Shown here: positions 38,653 to 48,158 of the stretch, piece after piece
How the letters are laid out: each line of letters starts with the position of its first letter
Numbering within the stretch: the stretch's first letter is position 1
DNA from: Gilvimarinus gilvus
GTDB lineage: Bacteria > Pseudomonadota > Gammaproteobacteria > Pseudomonadales > Cellvibrionaceae
Assembly (NCBI RefSeq): GCF_030518155.1
Contig: NZ_JAULRU010000256.1
Location: forward strand, 1 to 64,000
Length of the DNA stretch: 64,000 nucleotides
Reading direction: 5' to 3'
Program-made: the position numbers and the translations under genes
Notes under the pieces: generated by a model
What the model was told of the DNA's origin: nothing
Database searches by the model: none
What the model saw: only the letters and a program-made list of their open reading frames with translations

Positions 38653-40989
38653 CTAATCCACATCCAAGGTTACGCGAACAGCATTTAACAGCTCAATTTG
38701 GCTGTAGGGTTTATGCAGTATATTTGCCGCTAAATCCTCATTAACGGTATTATTGGCGACATCAGCGTAACCGCTGACCAACCGAATTTTTATATCTGGG
38801 GCAATCTTGTAAGCTAGCTCAGCCAGATCAAAACCGTTGCCATCGGGCATAATGACATCCGAGAGCAATAGGTCCAGACTTTGAGTTTCCAATATTGTTG
38901 TCGCAGCGGCCACACCGTTGGCCGTAAATACAGTGTAGCCGGCTTTTTGCAAGGTTTTAGAGCAAGTTTCAATCAGAGCCTTTTCATCATCGACCACCAA
39001 TATCGTTTCACTCCCCCCGACAGCCGCCTCCACTTCAACTGCTTGCGGCGCTACCGTTACGGTTTCAGCCAACTGAGGTATATATAAGATGAACGTGGTG
39101 CCAACGTCTGCTTTTGACTTCAGCCTTATAAAACCACCCATCTGACGCATATAGCCATACACCTGACTTAACCCTAAGCCTGTGCCTTTATCGCCCTTGG
39201 TTGAGAAAAACGGATCAAACACCTTATCTAATATGTCACTGGGAATACCACAACCATCATCTTTAACCGAAATGGCTAGGTACTCCCCAGGAGTGACATC
39301 GTAGAATTTGGCCATAGATTCTGGAACTTCAATGCAAGCTCGCGTACTGATCCACAAATTGCCGCCGCCCTCCATGGCATGCATAGCGTTGATACTTAGA
39401 TTCAAGATGGCATCTTCTAAAAAATCAGCATTTATATTGGCAAGATAACCAGTATCATCAATATCCAGGTGCACTGTTATGCTCGGTGTCATGGTACGAC
39501 TCAACACGTATTGCATAGCTTCAACGATTTCACCGAGATTGACCTTAGATGTTTCCATTTTTCGATGTTTGGACAGGTACAACAGGCGTTTCGTTAGCTT
39601 GCCACCGCGCTCAGCGGCGCGATCTATTTCGCGAATATAGCGAAAAGCGGGCTCATCTTCGTCAACCTCGTCTTCCAGCAGGTTCGCGTAGCCAGCGATC
39701 ACTCCCAGAATGTTATTAAAATCGTGGGCAATGCCCCCCGTTAGCTTGCCTAAAGCCTCCATTTTTTGACTGTGAAATAATCGCCGCTCCTGCTCTTTGA
39801 CTTCCGTTAAGTCATGGCAGGTGCCAAGAAAACGGCGACCTCCCTGGTCGGATCTGGGTAATTCCGCAACCGACAATCGCAGAGGGAAATGGCTTCCATT
39901 TTTATGCAGCCCCTCCAATTCACGTCCTAAACCAATCACTTTGGCCTGCCCGGTTTGCAGGTAATTGCTTATATAGCCGTCATGAGCATCGGCAATGCCC
40001 TTGGGCATCAGCATGTTCACCTTCTTCCCGATAGCCTCACGTTGCTGGTAGCCAAACATATGAACCGCCGCTTGGTTAAACGTCAAAATGACACCGCGAT
40101 CATTAATGGTAATCGCTGCATCAGCCATGGCATTGAGAATATCGGACTGTTCCTGCTCGCGGCGGGCCAGCGCTGATAGCGCCTCTCGTTGGCGCGTTAC
40201 ATCCCCCACCAAGGCAATGTAGCCCTCCCCCCCATTGTCGCCAAGCGGTGTAATATTCCACTCGGCAATAATCATTTTTCCGGTACCCAGGCGATGATAA
40301 ATGTTGCGCCGGGTGTGGCGTACCCGCGGATCAAACAGCTCTCGACGTTCCTGCTCAGTCACTTCGGCCCACAATAGTGTGTCCGCGTTCGCACCAATGG
40401 CGTCATCCGCTGAAATCGCAAAGATTCGAGCAGCAGCAGGATTCCACGCCGTAATCTTGCGTGCATGATCGAGCTCAATCGCGCCTAGAGGAGAGTTTTC
40501 AAGTTGACGGGTAAGTTGCGCATTACCGCGACGCAGGGCAATCAATTCCGACTCGTGCCCCACTTCGTGGCCGGCACGGCAGAGTATCCGCTCGGTGCAG
40601 TAATCACCCGCAAGAAAAGTGGCCGATGAAACGATACCCCACACACCGACCATTGCATCGCCCGCATTGGTGTCAAACAACGGCAACGCATGATAGTAAA
40701 GAGGGGAGGCGGCTGCGGTCGTGTGGGTCCATTCGACGCACACCGCGCGTAAAGATGATTGCGCCTGAGCGTTAGCCGCCAGCAAACACTCCAGGCACAA
40801 GTCTTCTGAATCGAGTCCACTATAAGCCAAAGGCTCAAGAGCGCAGTCATTGTGTCGATAAAAAAAGACGCTGGCACAGTTACCGGCGACAGCGGCGGCC
40901 TCATCAACTTTCCATTGAATCCACTCAAGTCCGGTACTGACATCCGCAGCCGCCGGAAAATGTGTTATTGCAGGGGTATTATCCTTCAT
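38653..40989 (-). CDS. PAS-containing hybrid sensor histidine kinase
   Basis: A 778-residue soluble-looking hybrid kinase without clear membrane helices. An N-terminal GAF-like part (1-150) with several Cys is followed by two PAS domains (about 158-270 and 285-400, the second FixL-like: NAMADAAITINDRGVILTFNQAA). Then come HisKA with H in GGIAHDFNN, the ATPase domain (DDGCGIPS, GTGLGLSQVYG) and a C-terminal receiver (SDVIMPDGNGFD). It is the first gene of a two-gene operon with the EAL-receiver protein, suggesting a phosphorelay to that receiver. The signal is unknown. Confidence 0.9.
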   Translation of the reverse strand: MKDNTPAITHFPAAADVSTGLEWIQWKVDEAAAVAGNCASVFFYRHNDCALEPLAYSGLDSEDLCLECLLAANAQAQSSLRAVCVEWTHTTAAASPLYYHALPLFDTNAGDAMVGVWGIVSSATFLAGDYCTERILCRAGHEVGHESELIALRRGNAQLTRQLENSPLGAIELDHARKITAWNPAAARIFAISADDAIGANADTLLWAEVTEQERRELFDPRVRHTRRNIYHRLGTGKMIIAEWNITPLGDNGGEGYIALVGDVTRQREALSALARREQEQSDILNAMADAAITINDRGVILTFNQAAVHMFGYQQREAIGKKVNMLMPKGIADAHDGYISNYLQTGQAKVIGLGRELEGLHKNGSHFPLRLSVAELPRSDQGGRRFLGTCHDLTEVKEQERRLFHSQKMEALGKLTGGIAHDFNNILGVIAGYANLLEDEVDEDEPAFRYIREIDRAAERGGKLTKRLLYLSKHRKMETSKVNLGEIVEAMQYVLSRTMTPSITVHLDIDDTGYLANINADFLEDAILNLSINAMHAMEGGGNLWISTRACIEVPESMAKFYDVTPGEYLAISVKDDGCGIPSDILDKVFDPFFSTKGDKGTGLGLSQVYGYMRQMGGFIRLKSKADVGTTFILYIPQLAETVTVAPQAVEVEAAVGGSETILVVDDEKALIETCSKTLQKAGYTVFTANGVAAATTILETQSLDLLLSDVIMPDGNGFDLAELAYKIAPDIKIRLVSGYADVANNTVNEDLAANILHKPYSQIELLNAVRVTLDVD

Positions 40990-41105
40990 TGTCTTACCAA
41001 ATCACACGAGAATTGGCAATTTACGGGCAACCTTAATGAGACCATCGAAATCATCCCTGGTAGATATTATGGTTCTGGGGCACCAAGTTCCCGATCCAGA
41101 GTGCC

Positions 41106-41375
41106 CTAGCAGGCTGTTGAAAAAACCCTTGCATGCTCAGCGAGGCCCGATGCGTGCAGATGTCGTGCCTTGTCTCGACGGACAGGGTGGTTCCCTTTCC
41201 TAGAGGCAAGGAGCGGCACATGTGCGCTTCTGGCCTCGCCCTGCGGGACTTCCAGGCTGGCCCGTACTCGTCGTTGCCACTTTTCGATAGGTGGGCACAC
41301 ACCGTCAAAGTAGCGCCTAGATTACGAACCAGCCTGAGAGTCTGAGTACGTAGGGTTTTTTCAACAGCCTGCTAG
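41106..41375 (+). mobile_element. Family A inverted-repeat element, copy A2 (best preserved)
   Basis: A 262-bp element between CTAG (41106-41109) and CTAG (41372-41375) with perfect 20-bp terminal inverted repeats, CAGGCTGTTGAAAAAACCCT. It has no coding capacity for a transposase; the 70-codon frames across it are shared by other copies and look accidental. An internal TTTCCTAGAGG site corresponds to the position occupied by element B in copy A4. It fills most of the 560-bp gap between the hybrid kinase and the DUF599 gene. No gene is seen in 41376-41549. Confidence 0.9.
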
Positions 41376-41549
41376 CCTACTAATCTATAGGCGAATACGC
41401 CCGTGGCGTCAAAAAACAAGTCCAAATTGGCTAATTTATCAACGACAGCGCACCTCAATAAAAGCAATACGTGTACTATTTTCCCCGGCGAGAGCACCGA
41501 AGCACCTTGTGATTAGGGTAGAATACCCCAGGCGATACAGGAGAAACGC

Positions 41550-42266
41550 GTGACTTTAACTGACTGGATAAACCTCAGCGCCACCCTTTGGCTCTTCGTG
41601 GCCTGGATGGGGTATGCCCGCTTTGCCCGTAAAAGGGCCCGCACTGATCACTGCCTGGCGTCCGTCCTGCAAATTCACCGTAAAACCTGGATGATGGAAT
41701 TACTCAACCGCGAGAACCGCATTGCCGATACGGCATTGGTGGCCAGCCTGGAGCGCAACGTATCCTTCCTGGCATCAACATCCATCCTGATAATTGCCGG
41801 TTTGGTGACCATAATGGCATCTATCGACAAGGTATACGTAACCCTAAGCGCCCTGCCTTTTGCCAATGAGACCATGACACCACGTCACATGCAGCTAAAA
41901 GTTATCTTGCTGTTAATGATTTATGTCTACGCGTTTTTTACTCTGACCTGGGCTATGCGCCAGTATGGATTTTGCGCCATTTTGTTTGGTGCCGCTCCCG
42001 CTCACGATGCCAACATCTCCGCTGAAGAAAAAGCACGCTACGCATCCAGTACTGCAAAAATTATTGATCAAGCTGGCCACAGCTATAACTACGGCTTGCG
42101 CGCATACTATTTTTCACTGGCAATATTGCCTTGGTTTTTTAACACTTGGATATTTATCGCCGCAGTGGCAGCCGTGGTCGGTGTGTTGTATCGCCGGGAG
42201 TTTCACTCTACAACGCTTAGAGCCTTGGTTCGAGATCTAAAACTAAGAGATGAAGCCTCGAGCTAG
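41550..42266 (+). CDS. DUF599 family membrane protein
   Basis: A 238-residue membrane protein with four hydrophobic helices and the DUF599 hallmark R..WM..LL.RENRIADTALV..LERN.SFLASTSILII. Function is unknown in all members. Helices lie near residues 5-22, 73-92, 118-140 and 186-215. A GGAG ribosome binding site (AGGAGAAACGCG) precedes the start, which is GTG. It stands alone, converging with the next gene. Confidence 0.88.
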   Translation: MTLTDWINLSATLWLFVAWMGYARFARKRARTDHCLASVLQIHRKTWMMELLNRENRIADTALVASLERNVSFLASTSILIIAGLVTIMASIDKVYVTLSALPFANETMTPRHMQLKVILLLMIYVYAFFTLTWAMRQYGFCAILFGAAPAHDANISAEEKARYASSTAKIIDQAGHSYNYGLRAYYFSLAILPWFFNTWIFIAAVAAVVGVLYRREFHSTTLRALVRDLKLRDEASS

Positions 42267-42306
42267 CGTATGTGTAACACCCCGTCCTCACCGTGCTCAA
42301 AATGCA

Positions 42307-42819
42307 TTAGAAGGACAGCAGTGAGTACTGACGAATAATTTTAACCAACCGCTCTATGCGCTCATTCGACAATTGACGATAATCGAGATAAGGCGAAACA
42401 ATTACCCGTTGAGCAGGTGCAATTGCAAAATGTGCATCGAGCCATTGCAACTTTGGAATGTTTAAAGTCGCGGCATACCCCTTTCCCGCTATTATGTGCA
42501 AAGCATCGTCTTTCCAAGGAGGTGCCGTAAAAAGCAATGCCAAGCGCGAACCTGCCTGCAACAATTGTTGATCGCGATATTCTTGCCATGTCGGGGGCGA
42601 GCTATTAGCAACGATTAGCTCTGGCGCCAGGGAATAGATAAACTTGGCGTACACATTAAACAATTTGCGCCAATGGTTACTGCTATTGGACACGATATGA
42701 TGAAGCTCGCCAGGCAGTAAAGGCACCAAACAGCGCCGGCGGGAATAGTCATCCAAAGGGGGCCGGTTGGCGATACAAAAGGCGATGCCGTAATCCGCTT
42801 CACCTATGCCAGCTACCAA
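42307..42819 (-). CDS. Hypothetical protein coupled to a short-chain dehydrogenase, TTG start
   Basis: About 170 residues without a family I recognise with confidence. It starts LVAGIGEADYGIAFCIANRPPLDDY and contains HHIVSNSSNHWRKLFNVYAKFIY, a mostly soluble mixed fold with several His and Trp. The start is probably TTG at 42819, because GGAGAGG lies seven bases upstream and the TTG overlaps the TAG stop of the preceding gene. An ATG at 42846 would add nine residues but has no such site. Translational coupling to the dehydrogenase gene is implied. Function unknown. Confidence 0.65.
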   Translation of the reverse strand: MVAGIGEADYGIAFCIANRPPLDDYSRRRCLVPLLPGELHHIVSNSSNHWRKLFNVYAKFIYSLAPELIVANSSPPTWQEYRDQQLLQAGSRLALLFTAPPWKDDALHIIAGKGYAATLNIPKLQWLDAHFAIAPAQRVIVSPYLDYRQLSNERIERLVKIIRQYSLLSF

Positions 42820-43472
42820 GGCAAAACCTCTCCGTTGGAATGCCAAAAGGTACCGGTATTTGCCAGATTTAACTCATTGATGCGAGCTATTAAACGCTCG
42901 GCAGCTTGATCCGGGGTAATGTCACCATAGCCACCTATCATGTCGGTACCTACCAAACCTGGATGCAATATCGCAACCGCCACACCGCGACCTTTTAAAT
43001 CCTGTGCCAATGACATGCCGGCGGCATTTAAGGCCGCTTTGGACATACGATAGCCATATCGACCACCGCTGGTGTTGTCACTGATTGAACCCATGCGGCT
43101 GGTAACTAACGCCACCTTGGCGTTGTCGCCCAGATTGTTTGCCAAGGCCTCTGTCACACGCAGGGGGGCAAGAGCATTGATTTCAAATTGATCCCGAATA
43201 GTCTCGATATTCAAATTGCCCAGTTGTTCGTCCCGCAAAATGCCAGCATTGTTGATCAGCACATCAATATTAACGCCCTGCAACGCGCCGCTTAATGTTT
43301 CGATCCCTTGATCCGTGCTGACATCAACGTCTTCAATAATCTGCGCACCAGATTGCCCAAGCTCGGGCGAGGCTTCGCGACAAGCCGCAAATACCTTTGC
43401 GCCGTTTGCCAGATAATGCTTTACAAAAGACAAGCCTATTCCGCGATTCGCACCCGTAATTACAACGTTCAT
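42813..43472 (-). CDS. Short-chain dehydrogenase/reductase (SDR) family oxidoreductase
   Basis: A 219-residue classical SDR with the cofactor motif TGANRGIG at residues 7-14, NNAG near residue 75, and the catalytic YGYRMSK (YxxxK) near residue 140. Sequence around DVDVSTDQG is in the position of the adenine-binding Asp. It resembles C-factor/CsgA-like SDRs, but the substrate is not predictable. It is divergent from the NAD(P)-binding gene at 43572 and overlaps the downstream hypothetical. Confidence 0.88.
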   Translation of the reverse strand: MNVVITGANRGIGLSFVKHYLANGAKVFAACREASPELGQSGAQIIEDVDVSTDQGIETLSGALQGVNIDVLINNAGILRDEQLGNLNIETIRDQFEINALAPLRVTEALANNLGDNAKVALVTSRMGSISDNTSGGRYGYRMSKAALNAAGMSLAQDLKGRGVAVAILHPGLVGTDMIGGYGDITPDQAAERLIARINELNLANTGTFWHSNGEVLPW

Positions 43473-43571
43473 ACATCAAACTCCTTAAAGTGTTTTATGG
43501 CCGTCAGTCGCCGCAATACTTACCGTTTAGGTTAACATAGCTCCGATTCATACTTACACCGGAGACGATGG

Positions 43572-44201
43572 ATGAGCACATTAATTATTGGAGCAGGTGG
43601 ACAAATAGGCCAAATGATTGCTGCAAACCTACGCCAGGCCGGCGAGCCGGTCCGTGCCATGGTGCGCTCGCACAATCAAAACTTGGCCGCAATGGGAGCC
43701 GAACTGTTCATCGGTGATCTAGAACAAGATTTCAGAACAGCCATTGATGGCTGTGCAAAGGTTGTTTTCACCGCGGGATCTGGCGCAAAGACTGGAGCCG
43801 ATAAAACCATATTGGTGGATCTATGGGGTGCGATGAAAGCCATTGATTATGCGGCCGACGCGGGCGTTGAACACTTTGTGATGGTTAGCAGTCGCGGCGC
43901 CGACAATCCAGACCTGGGGCCGGTCGCCATCAAACACTATTCGGTCTGTAAGAAATTAGCCGATGACCACCTAATGCGCAGCACAGTGCCTTATACCATT
44001 CTACGCCCTGGGCGCTTAGTAGACAGCCCAGAAACGGGGAGAATTAGCACCACCATGCCCAACGCACCAGAACAACAGGTTATAACTAGAGCCGATGTGG
44101 CCGCCACCACTGCTTTTTGTTTGCAAAACACACAGGCGGCGAACAGAATTTATCCGCTAGTAAACGGCGAGAATACTTTAAGTGATGCACTATTGACCTA
44201 A
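43572..44201 (+). CDS. NAD(P)H-binding atypical SDR
   Basis: A 209-residue Rossmann protein of the NAD(P)H-binding atypical SDR group (like YwnB or NmrA-like). Its N-terminus is IIGAGGQIGQMIAANLRQAG (GxGGxxG), followed by VMVSSRGADN and the late motif YTILRPGRLVDSPETG. It lacks the YxxxK proton relay at the usual place (HYSVCKKLADDHL has Y...K). ATG follows GGAGACGATGG. It is divergent from the SDR gene at 42813, and a family B element follows directly. Redox or regulatory role unknown. Confidence 0.85.
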   Translation: MSTLIIGAGGQIGQMIAANLRQAGEPVRAMVRSHNQNLAAMGAELFIGDLEQDFRTAIDGCAKVVFTAGSGAKTGADKTILVDLWGAMKAIDYAADAGVEHFVMVSSRGADNPDLGPVAIKHYSVCKKLADDHLMRSTVPYTILRPGRLVDSPETGRISTTMPNAPEQQVITRADVAATTAFCLQNTQAANRIYPLVNGENTLSDALLT

Positions 44202-44225
44202 GCGGCCGGGCCAACGTACAAACAT

Positions 44226-44409
44226 CTAAGGAGCCTCTGATTAAACCTCCAGTCGTCTGCACGAATCCAAAATGCTCCGTACGTAAGGCGTTTTTCGCAG
44301 GTAATGGCCGTAGCCCCTGGCAAGAAAAAAAACGCCAACCAAGGAGTGTTTTGGCCGCGCCTTTCGGGGCTTACAGAGGCCGCGGGAGACTTAATCGAAG
44401 ATTCCCTAA
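44226..44409 (+). mobile_element. Family B inverted-repeat element, copy B1
   Basis: An element of about 176 bp between CTAA (44226-44229) and CTAA (44406-44409). Its left end is GGAGCCTCTGATTAA and the right end is a diverged inverted copy, TTAATCGAAGATTCC. It shares TTTTGGCCGCGCC-TTTCGGGGCTT and CGCAGG-AATGGCC blocks with B2 but lacks about 90 bp present there. The right-hand CTAA holds the TAG stop of the cls gene on the minus strand. No transposase is encoded. Confidence 0.8.
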
Positions 44410-45854
44410 ATCAGCGGACTAACCAAATGAGTGATATTTTCAAAAAAGCGCGAAACAGCGCGGCGCTGTCGCCACTGTGCCAGCTCAACAACTTCCGAGT
44501 CATGACGGTAAGACTCTATAATTTCCGCTAAACTTCTTACCGTGGCCACATCGTAAATAATCATGGTCATTTCAAAGTTTAACCACAGTGAGCGCAAGTC
44601 CATATTTACCGTACCGAAAAAGGCTAAGCTGTTATCGACAACAACAGCTTTAGTATGCAATAAGCCCTTACCATAGGTCGCTATGGATACGCCTGCCTCC
44701 ATCAAAGACGAAAAATAAGAGTGACTAGCGTGACGAACCAAAAACGAATCTACTTTTTCTGGCACTAACAACCGCACCTGTACACCTCGTCGCGCCGCTA
44801 TTTTTAGTGCGTGCTCCAATGCCTCACCGGGCACAAAGTAGGGGGTGACAATATCCACAGAATATTTCGCACCATAGATCGCCTGCAGCAATGCATTGAG
44901 AATACTCTCTTTGGCGACATCCGGCCCCGAAGGAGCGACCTGCACCAGAGCCTCCCCCACCACCACTACCGGTTGTCCCGACATTTTCAGTAAAGGCTCG
45001 CTGCGTTCAATACTCCAGTACCAACGAAATACTGCATCGAATTGCGGCACCGCCGGGCCCGACACTCTTGCCATAACGTCAATCCATTCGCCGACACCGG
45101 CATCAACTTTAAACAGTTTAGGATCAACTAAATTGAAGCTGCCCATATAAGCCACGCGCTGATCAATGATCACGGTTTTGCGATGGTTACGTAAATCATA
45201 GCGCGCCAACTGCCACGGAATGATACCAATCGGGCAAGCCTTAACCACTGAAGCGCCTATGTCCTTTAGGCGTTTATGAGCTTCGGAGCCAAAGAACGCT
45301 GAGCTGCCAACGGCGTCGAGCATGATACGAAACACCACTCCGCGCGCCGCAGCCTGCTCAATAGCCGCCACCACCTTATCGGTCTCGCCGCCGGGCTGCC
45401 AAATGTAAAACTCCATATGGCAAAAAGACTCAGCGCTTTTGATATCCGCAGCCAGTGAGTCAATAATATGAGGGGCAGACTGTAAAAACTCGACGTTGTT
45501 GCCAGCGACTGGAGGTATACCTGATATAAACGCCTCCAGGCGCGACAGCGGTTCCGCCGACGCATGGTAGTCACTCCAGTCAATGGCCACAGCTGACGGG
45601 GGACTGACGGGGGCATCGCGAAAAACAAACCGTAGCCGAGCCTCGCGCTGCGCCCGTTTCACACCAAGAAAACGCTCGCCAAACAGTAAGTAAAGCGCCA
45701 CGCCAAAATAAGGGAATACCATCAGCACGAGTATCCAGGCCAGCGTTGCCCCTACCGGGAGGCGACGCATAATCACCCGCACCGCCATTGCCACCACCAG
45801 TATCAGGTGGCCCCAGATCAGCAGTTGTTGAATCAGCGTTAACAATCCGTTCAC
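44406..45854 (-). CDS. cls: Cardiolipin synthase (phospholipase D type)
   Basis: Joins two phosphatidylglycerols (or PG with PE) to cardiolipin at the inner membrane. Two N-terminal helices (about 8-30 and 37-60) anchor the protein, and two HKD motifs follow: NHRKTVIIDQRVAYMGSFN and HTKAVVVDNSLAFFGTVN. The 482 residues match ClsA. The GTG start has GGAG five bases upstream. The TAG stop lies within the duplicated target of element B1. A second PLD-family gene lies close at 46602. Confidence 0.93.
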   Translation of the reverse strand: MNGLLTLIQQLLIWGHLILVVAMAVRVIMRRLPVGATLAWILVLMVFPYFGVALYLLFGERFLGVKRAQREARLRFVFRDAPVSPPSAVAIDWSDYHASAEPLSRLEAFISGIPPVAGNNVEFLQSAPHIIDSLAADIKSAESFCHMEFYIWQPGGETDKVVAAIEQAAARGVVFRIMLDAVGSSAFFGSEAHKRLKDIGASVVKACPIGIIPWQLARYDLRNHRKTVIIDQRVAYMGSFNLVDPKLFKVDAGVGEWIDVMARVSGPAVPQFDAVFRWYWSIERSEPLLKMSGQPVVVVGEALVQVAPSGPDVAKESILNALLQAIYGAKYSVDIVTPYFVPGEALEHALKIAARRGVQVRLLVPEKVDSFLVRHASHSYFSSLMEAGVSIATYGKGLLHTKAVVVDNSLAFFGTVNMDLRSLWLNFEMTMIIYDVATVRSLAEIIESYRHDSEVVELAQWRQRRAVSRFFENITHLVSPLI

Positions 45855-45979
45855 ATAGTCTCCTAATGGGCCGCTCCAGACTTTGTCAAAGGCAGTCCCC
45901 GAGCCGTTACAAAACAGGTATTATGTACAACTTAGCGCTACGTCAGTGTACCACGCAGCAGATTTTACAAGGAGATCGT

Positions 45980-46597
45980 ATGCTATTTCGTACATTCACC
46001 ACCTTTATCGGGTGCACCCTATTGGCAGGCTCCGCAACGGCGGCAAATCTCAATTTTATGGGGCGCAGTATTTCCAGTGAGCTGTCCCCAAAAGAGCTGG
46101 AGTCGTTCGTTCACACCGTAAGCAGTGCACTGAACGACTCACCTGACTTGGTGACTTTACACTGGCAATCACCCGACGCGGATACCAAAGGTCGGGTTAA
46201 AATCAAGTACAGCTATCGCCACAACGAAATATTGTGCCGCAAAGCGATACTGGATATTCGGGGGCGGGACGGGCGCCGCGACTTTTTTCACTTTAATGTC
46301 TGCCAAAACGGGGACAAATGGGAATTACAAAAAACTGAAGCCAGCGATTTTAGCCATGCTCAGTGGCAAACGCTGCATGAGCAGTTCAACCGCGTTATAG
46401 CAACAAACCCAGACGGCAAAACCAATACACAAGTGATCGGAGACATCTCCGCCGCCATTACCCCACTGTCAACCACTGCCAATGACCGTGGCAAATGCCG
46501 CGTCATGTCTATCGTCATTAGCAATACCACCTCCCGCAGCAAGGGTATTTATGAGTTCTGTAATAGCGCGGACGGCTGGAGCCGCTCAGCTCCCTGA
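45980..46597 (+). CDS. Secreted hypothetical protein between two PLD-type genes
   Basis: A 205-residue exported protein with a signal peptide (1-21, ending ATAA) and a mature part containing four cysteines (ILCRKAIL, NVCQNGDKW, GKCRVMS, YEFCNSADGW) that could form two disulfides. I recognise no family. The start at 45980 is supported by AAGGAG and by the signal peptide. It is divergent from cls and converges with the PLD lipoprotein gene with a gap of 4 bases. Periplasmic localisation is inferred. Confidence 0.75.
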   Translation: MLFRTFTTFIGCTLLAGSATAANLNFMGRSISSELSPKELESFVHTVSSALNDSPDLVTLHWQSPDADTKGRVKIKYSYRHNEILCRKAILDIRGRDGRRDFFHFNVCQNGDKWELQKTEASDFSHAQWQTLHEQFNRVIATNPDGKTNTQVIGDISAAITPLSTTANDRGKCRVMSIVISNTTSRSKGIYEFCNSADGWSRSAP

Positions 46598-46601
46598 CCC
46601 T

Positions 46602-48158
46602 CTAGAGTTGGGATTCAATCGGCAAAAAAGACAGGATCGAGCTCATCGCCCTGCGCCACCAGCTGGCGTTGGGCTCTTTACTAAAAGTCTGACCCGAGTG
46701 TAGATCTCGCCAGTACAGCTCCCCCTCATCATTCAGCGACACCTGGTATGACGTATCATTGAGCAGCTGACGCGTCCCAGTCAAAACGGCTTCTGCCAGC
46801 TCCGGGGAGTCTATCAACACCCCCATTTCGGTATTTAGCCAAGCCGAACGCGGATCTAAATTAAACGACCCGACAAACACCCAGCGTCTATCGACCACAA
46901 AAACCTTGGCATGCAAACTTGATGTTGAGGAAACACTCCAGACCTTACGCTCGGTATTAGGAGTGCGCTTTATTTCAAAAATCTCGGTGCCTGCCGCCAA
47001 CAGAGCCTCCCGGCTTTGCGCGTAACCACTGTGGACGGCAACCACATCTGTGGCCGCCAACGCGTTGGTTACCACGCTAACGGTAACACCTTCTTGTGCG
47101 CGCCCGGTCAACAATTGAGTACCCGCTTGTGCTGGTACAAAATAAGGTGAGATTAGAAAAAGCTCACTTTCGGCATTTTCGAAAAGTTGCCAAAGCCGGT
47201 TAACCACCAAAGCATTAGATGAGTCTTTTTGTTTGAACAGTTGCAAATCGGGGGTGTCAGACCAAACATCAACCGGCGCCCAATAAAGTGCTCTTTCACC
47301 CCGGCGAATACTTCCTAGCCAGTCTTGTGCATTGACAACTTGCAGATATTCAATGGCATTCAGTTGAGCCACGGCTGCGTCAATTTCCGCGCCCGCACGC
47401 TTTATTAAATCCGGTGCGGGTGGCTCGCTGTTTAACACGCTCAAGGGATATACCAGGTCGCTGTTCCAATAATCGTCAAACTGACCGGTCACTGCAGGCA
47501 CCGAATCGCCTATTAAAAACACATCGGCATCGCCAAAGTTCACGCTCTGGTTTGCGCTAAAATATTCGTCTCCAACATTGCGCCCGCCGACGACGCTGGC
47601 CAGATTGTCTGCGGTAAGCGACTTGTTGTGCATGCGGTGATTTAACCGACTAAACTCTCCGAGCAACTGCCAGGCGCGTGCACGGCGCCAATAAAACGGG
47701 TTGTAAAGACGAACCTCAATATTGGCATGGCTATTCAAAATATTCAGGGGGTAATCACCCGCGCGCTGCTCAAGATCATCCAGTAACAAGCGCACTTTTA
47801 CTCCGCGCTCGGCCGCCATCCATAGCTCGCGAAACAAAAGTATTCCGGTGGCGTCACCGTGAAATAGGTAATATTGCACGTCTAGGGTATGTTGCGCCTT
47901 ACGGATAAGATCAACACGCGCAGCTACCGCATCGACACCACTTGCCAGCAGACGAACGCCGGTACCAAGGCGATCCCCAGTGGCTCTCAATTCAACATCG
48001 AGATCTTTAAAGTATCCCGCCGGAGATGTGCCAGCCACGTAATGGGCATTGATACCACTTCGCTCGGGCGCCGAGGCACAGCCCAACATAAAGGCACAAC
48101 TCAGCAGCACCCATTTCGCATCCGGCAAACGCCTAATCCACCCGGAGCCTTTATTCAT
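46602..48158 (-). CDS. Phospholipase D-family lipoprotein (ClsC-like cardiolipin synthase)
   Basis: A 518-residue protein with a lipobox (FMLGC) at about residues 22-26 and two HKD motifs, HNKSLTADNLASVVGGRN and HAKVFVVDRRWVFVGSFN. The latter is followed by LDPRSAWLNTEMG. This layout fits the YmdC/ClsC group, which makes cardiolipin from PG and PE in E. coli with YmdB. Here the lipid anchor would place it on the periplasmic side. It could instead be a phospholipase. It converges with the secreted protein gene at 45980. Confidence 0.85.
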   Translation of the reverse strand: MNKGSGWIRRLPDAKWVLLSCAFMLGCASAPERSGINAHYVAGTSPAGYFKDLDVELRATGDRLGTGVRLLASGVDAVAARVDLIRKAQHTLDVQYYLFHGDATGILLFRELWMAAERGVKVRLLLDDLEQRAGDYPLNILNSHANIEVRLYNPFYWRRARAWQLLGEFSRLNHRMHNKSLTADNLASVVGGRNVGDEYFSANQSVNFGDADVFLIGDSVPAVTGQFDDYWNSDLVYPLSVLNSEPPAPDLIKRAGAEIDAAVAQLNAIEYLQVVNAQDWLGSIRRGERALYWAPVDVWSDTPDLQLFKQKDSSNALVVNRLWQLFENAESELFLISPYFVPAQAGTQLLTGRAQEGVTVSVVTNALAATDVVAVHSGYAQSREALLAAGTEIFEIKRTPNTERKVWSVSSTSSLHAKVFVVDRRWVFVGSFNLDPRSAWLNTEMGVLIDSPELAEAVLTGTRQLLNDTSYQVSLNDEGELYWRDLHSGQTFSKEPNASWWRRAMSSILSFLPIESQL

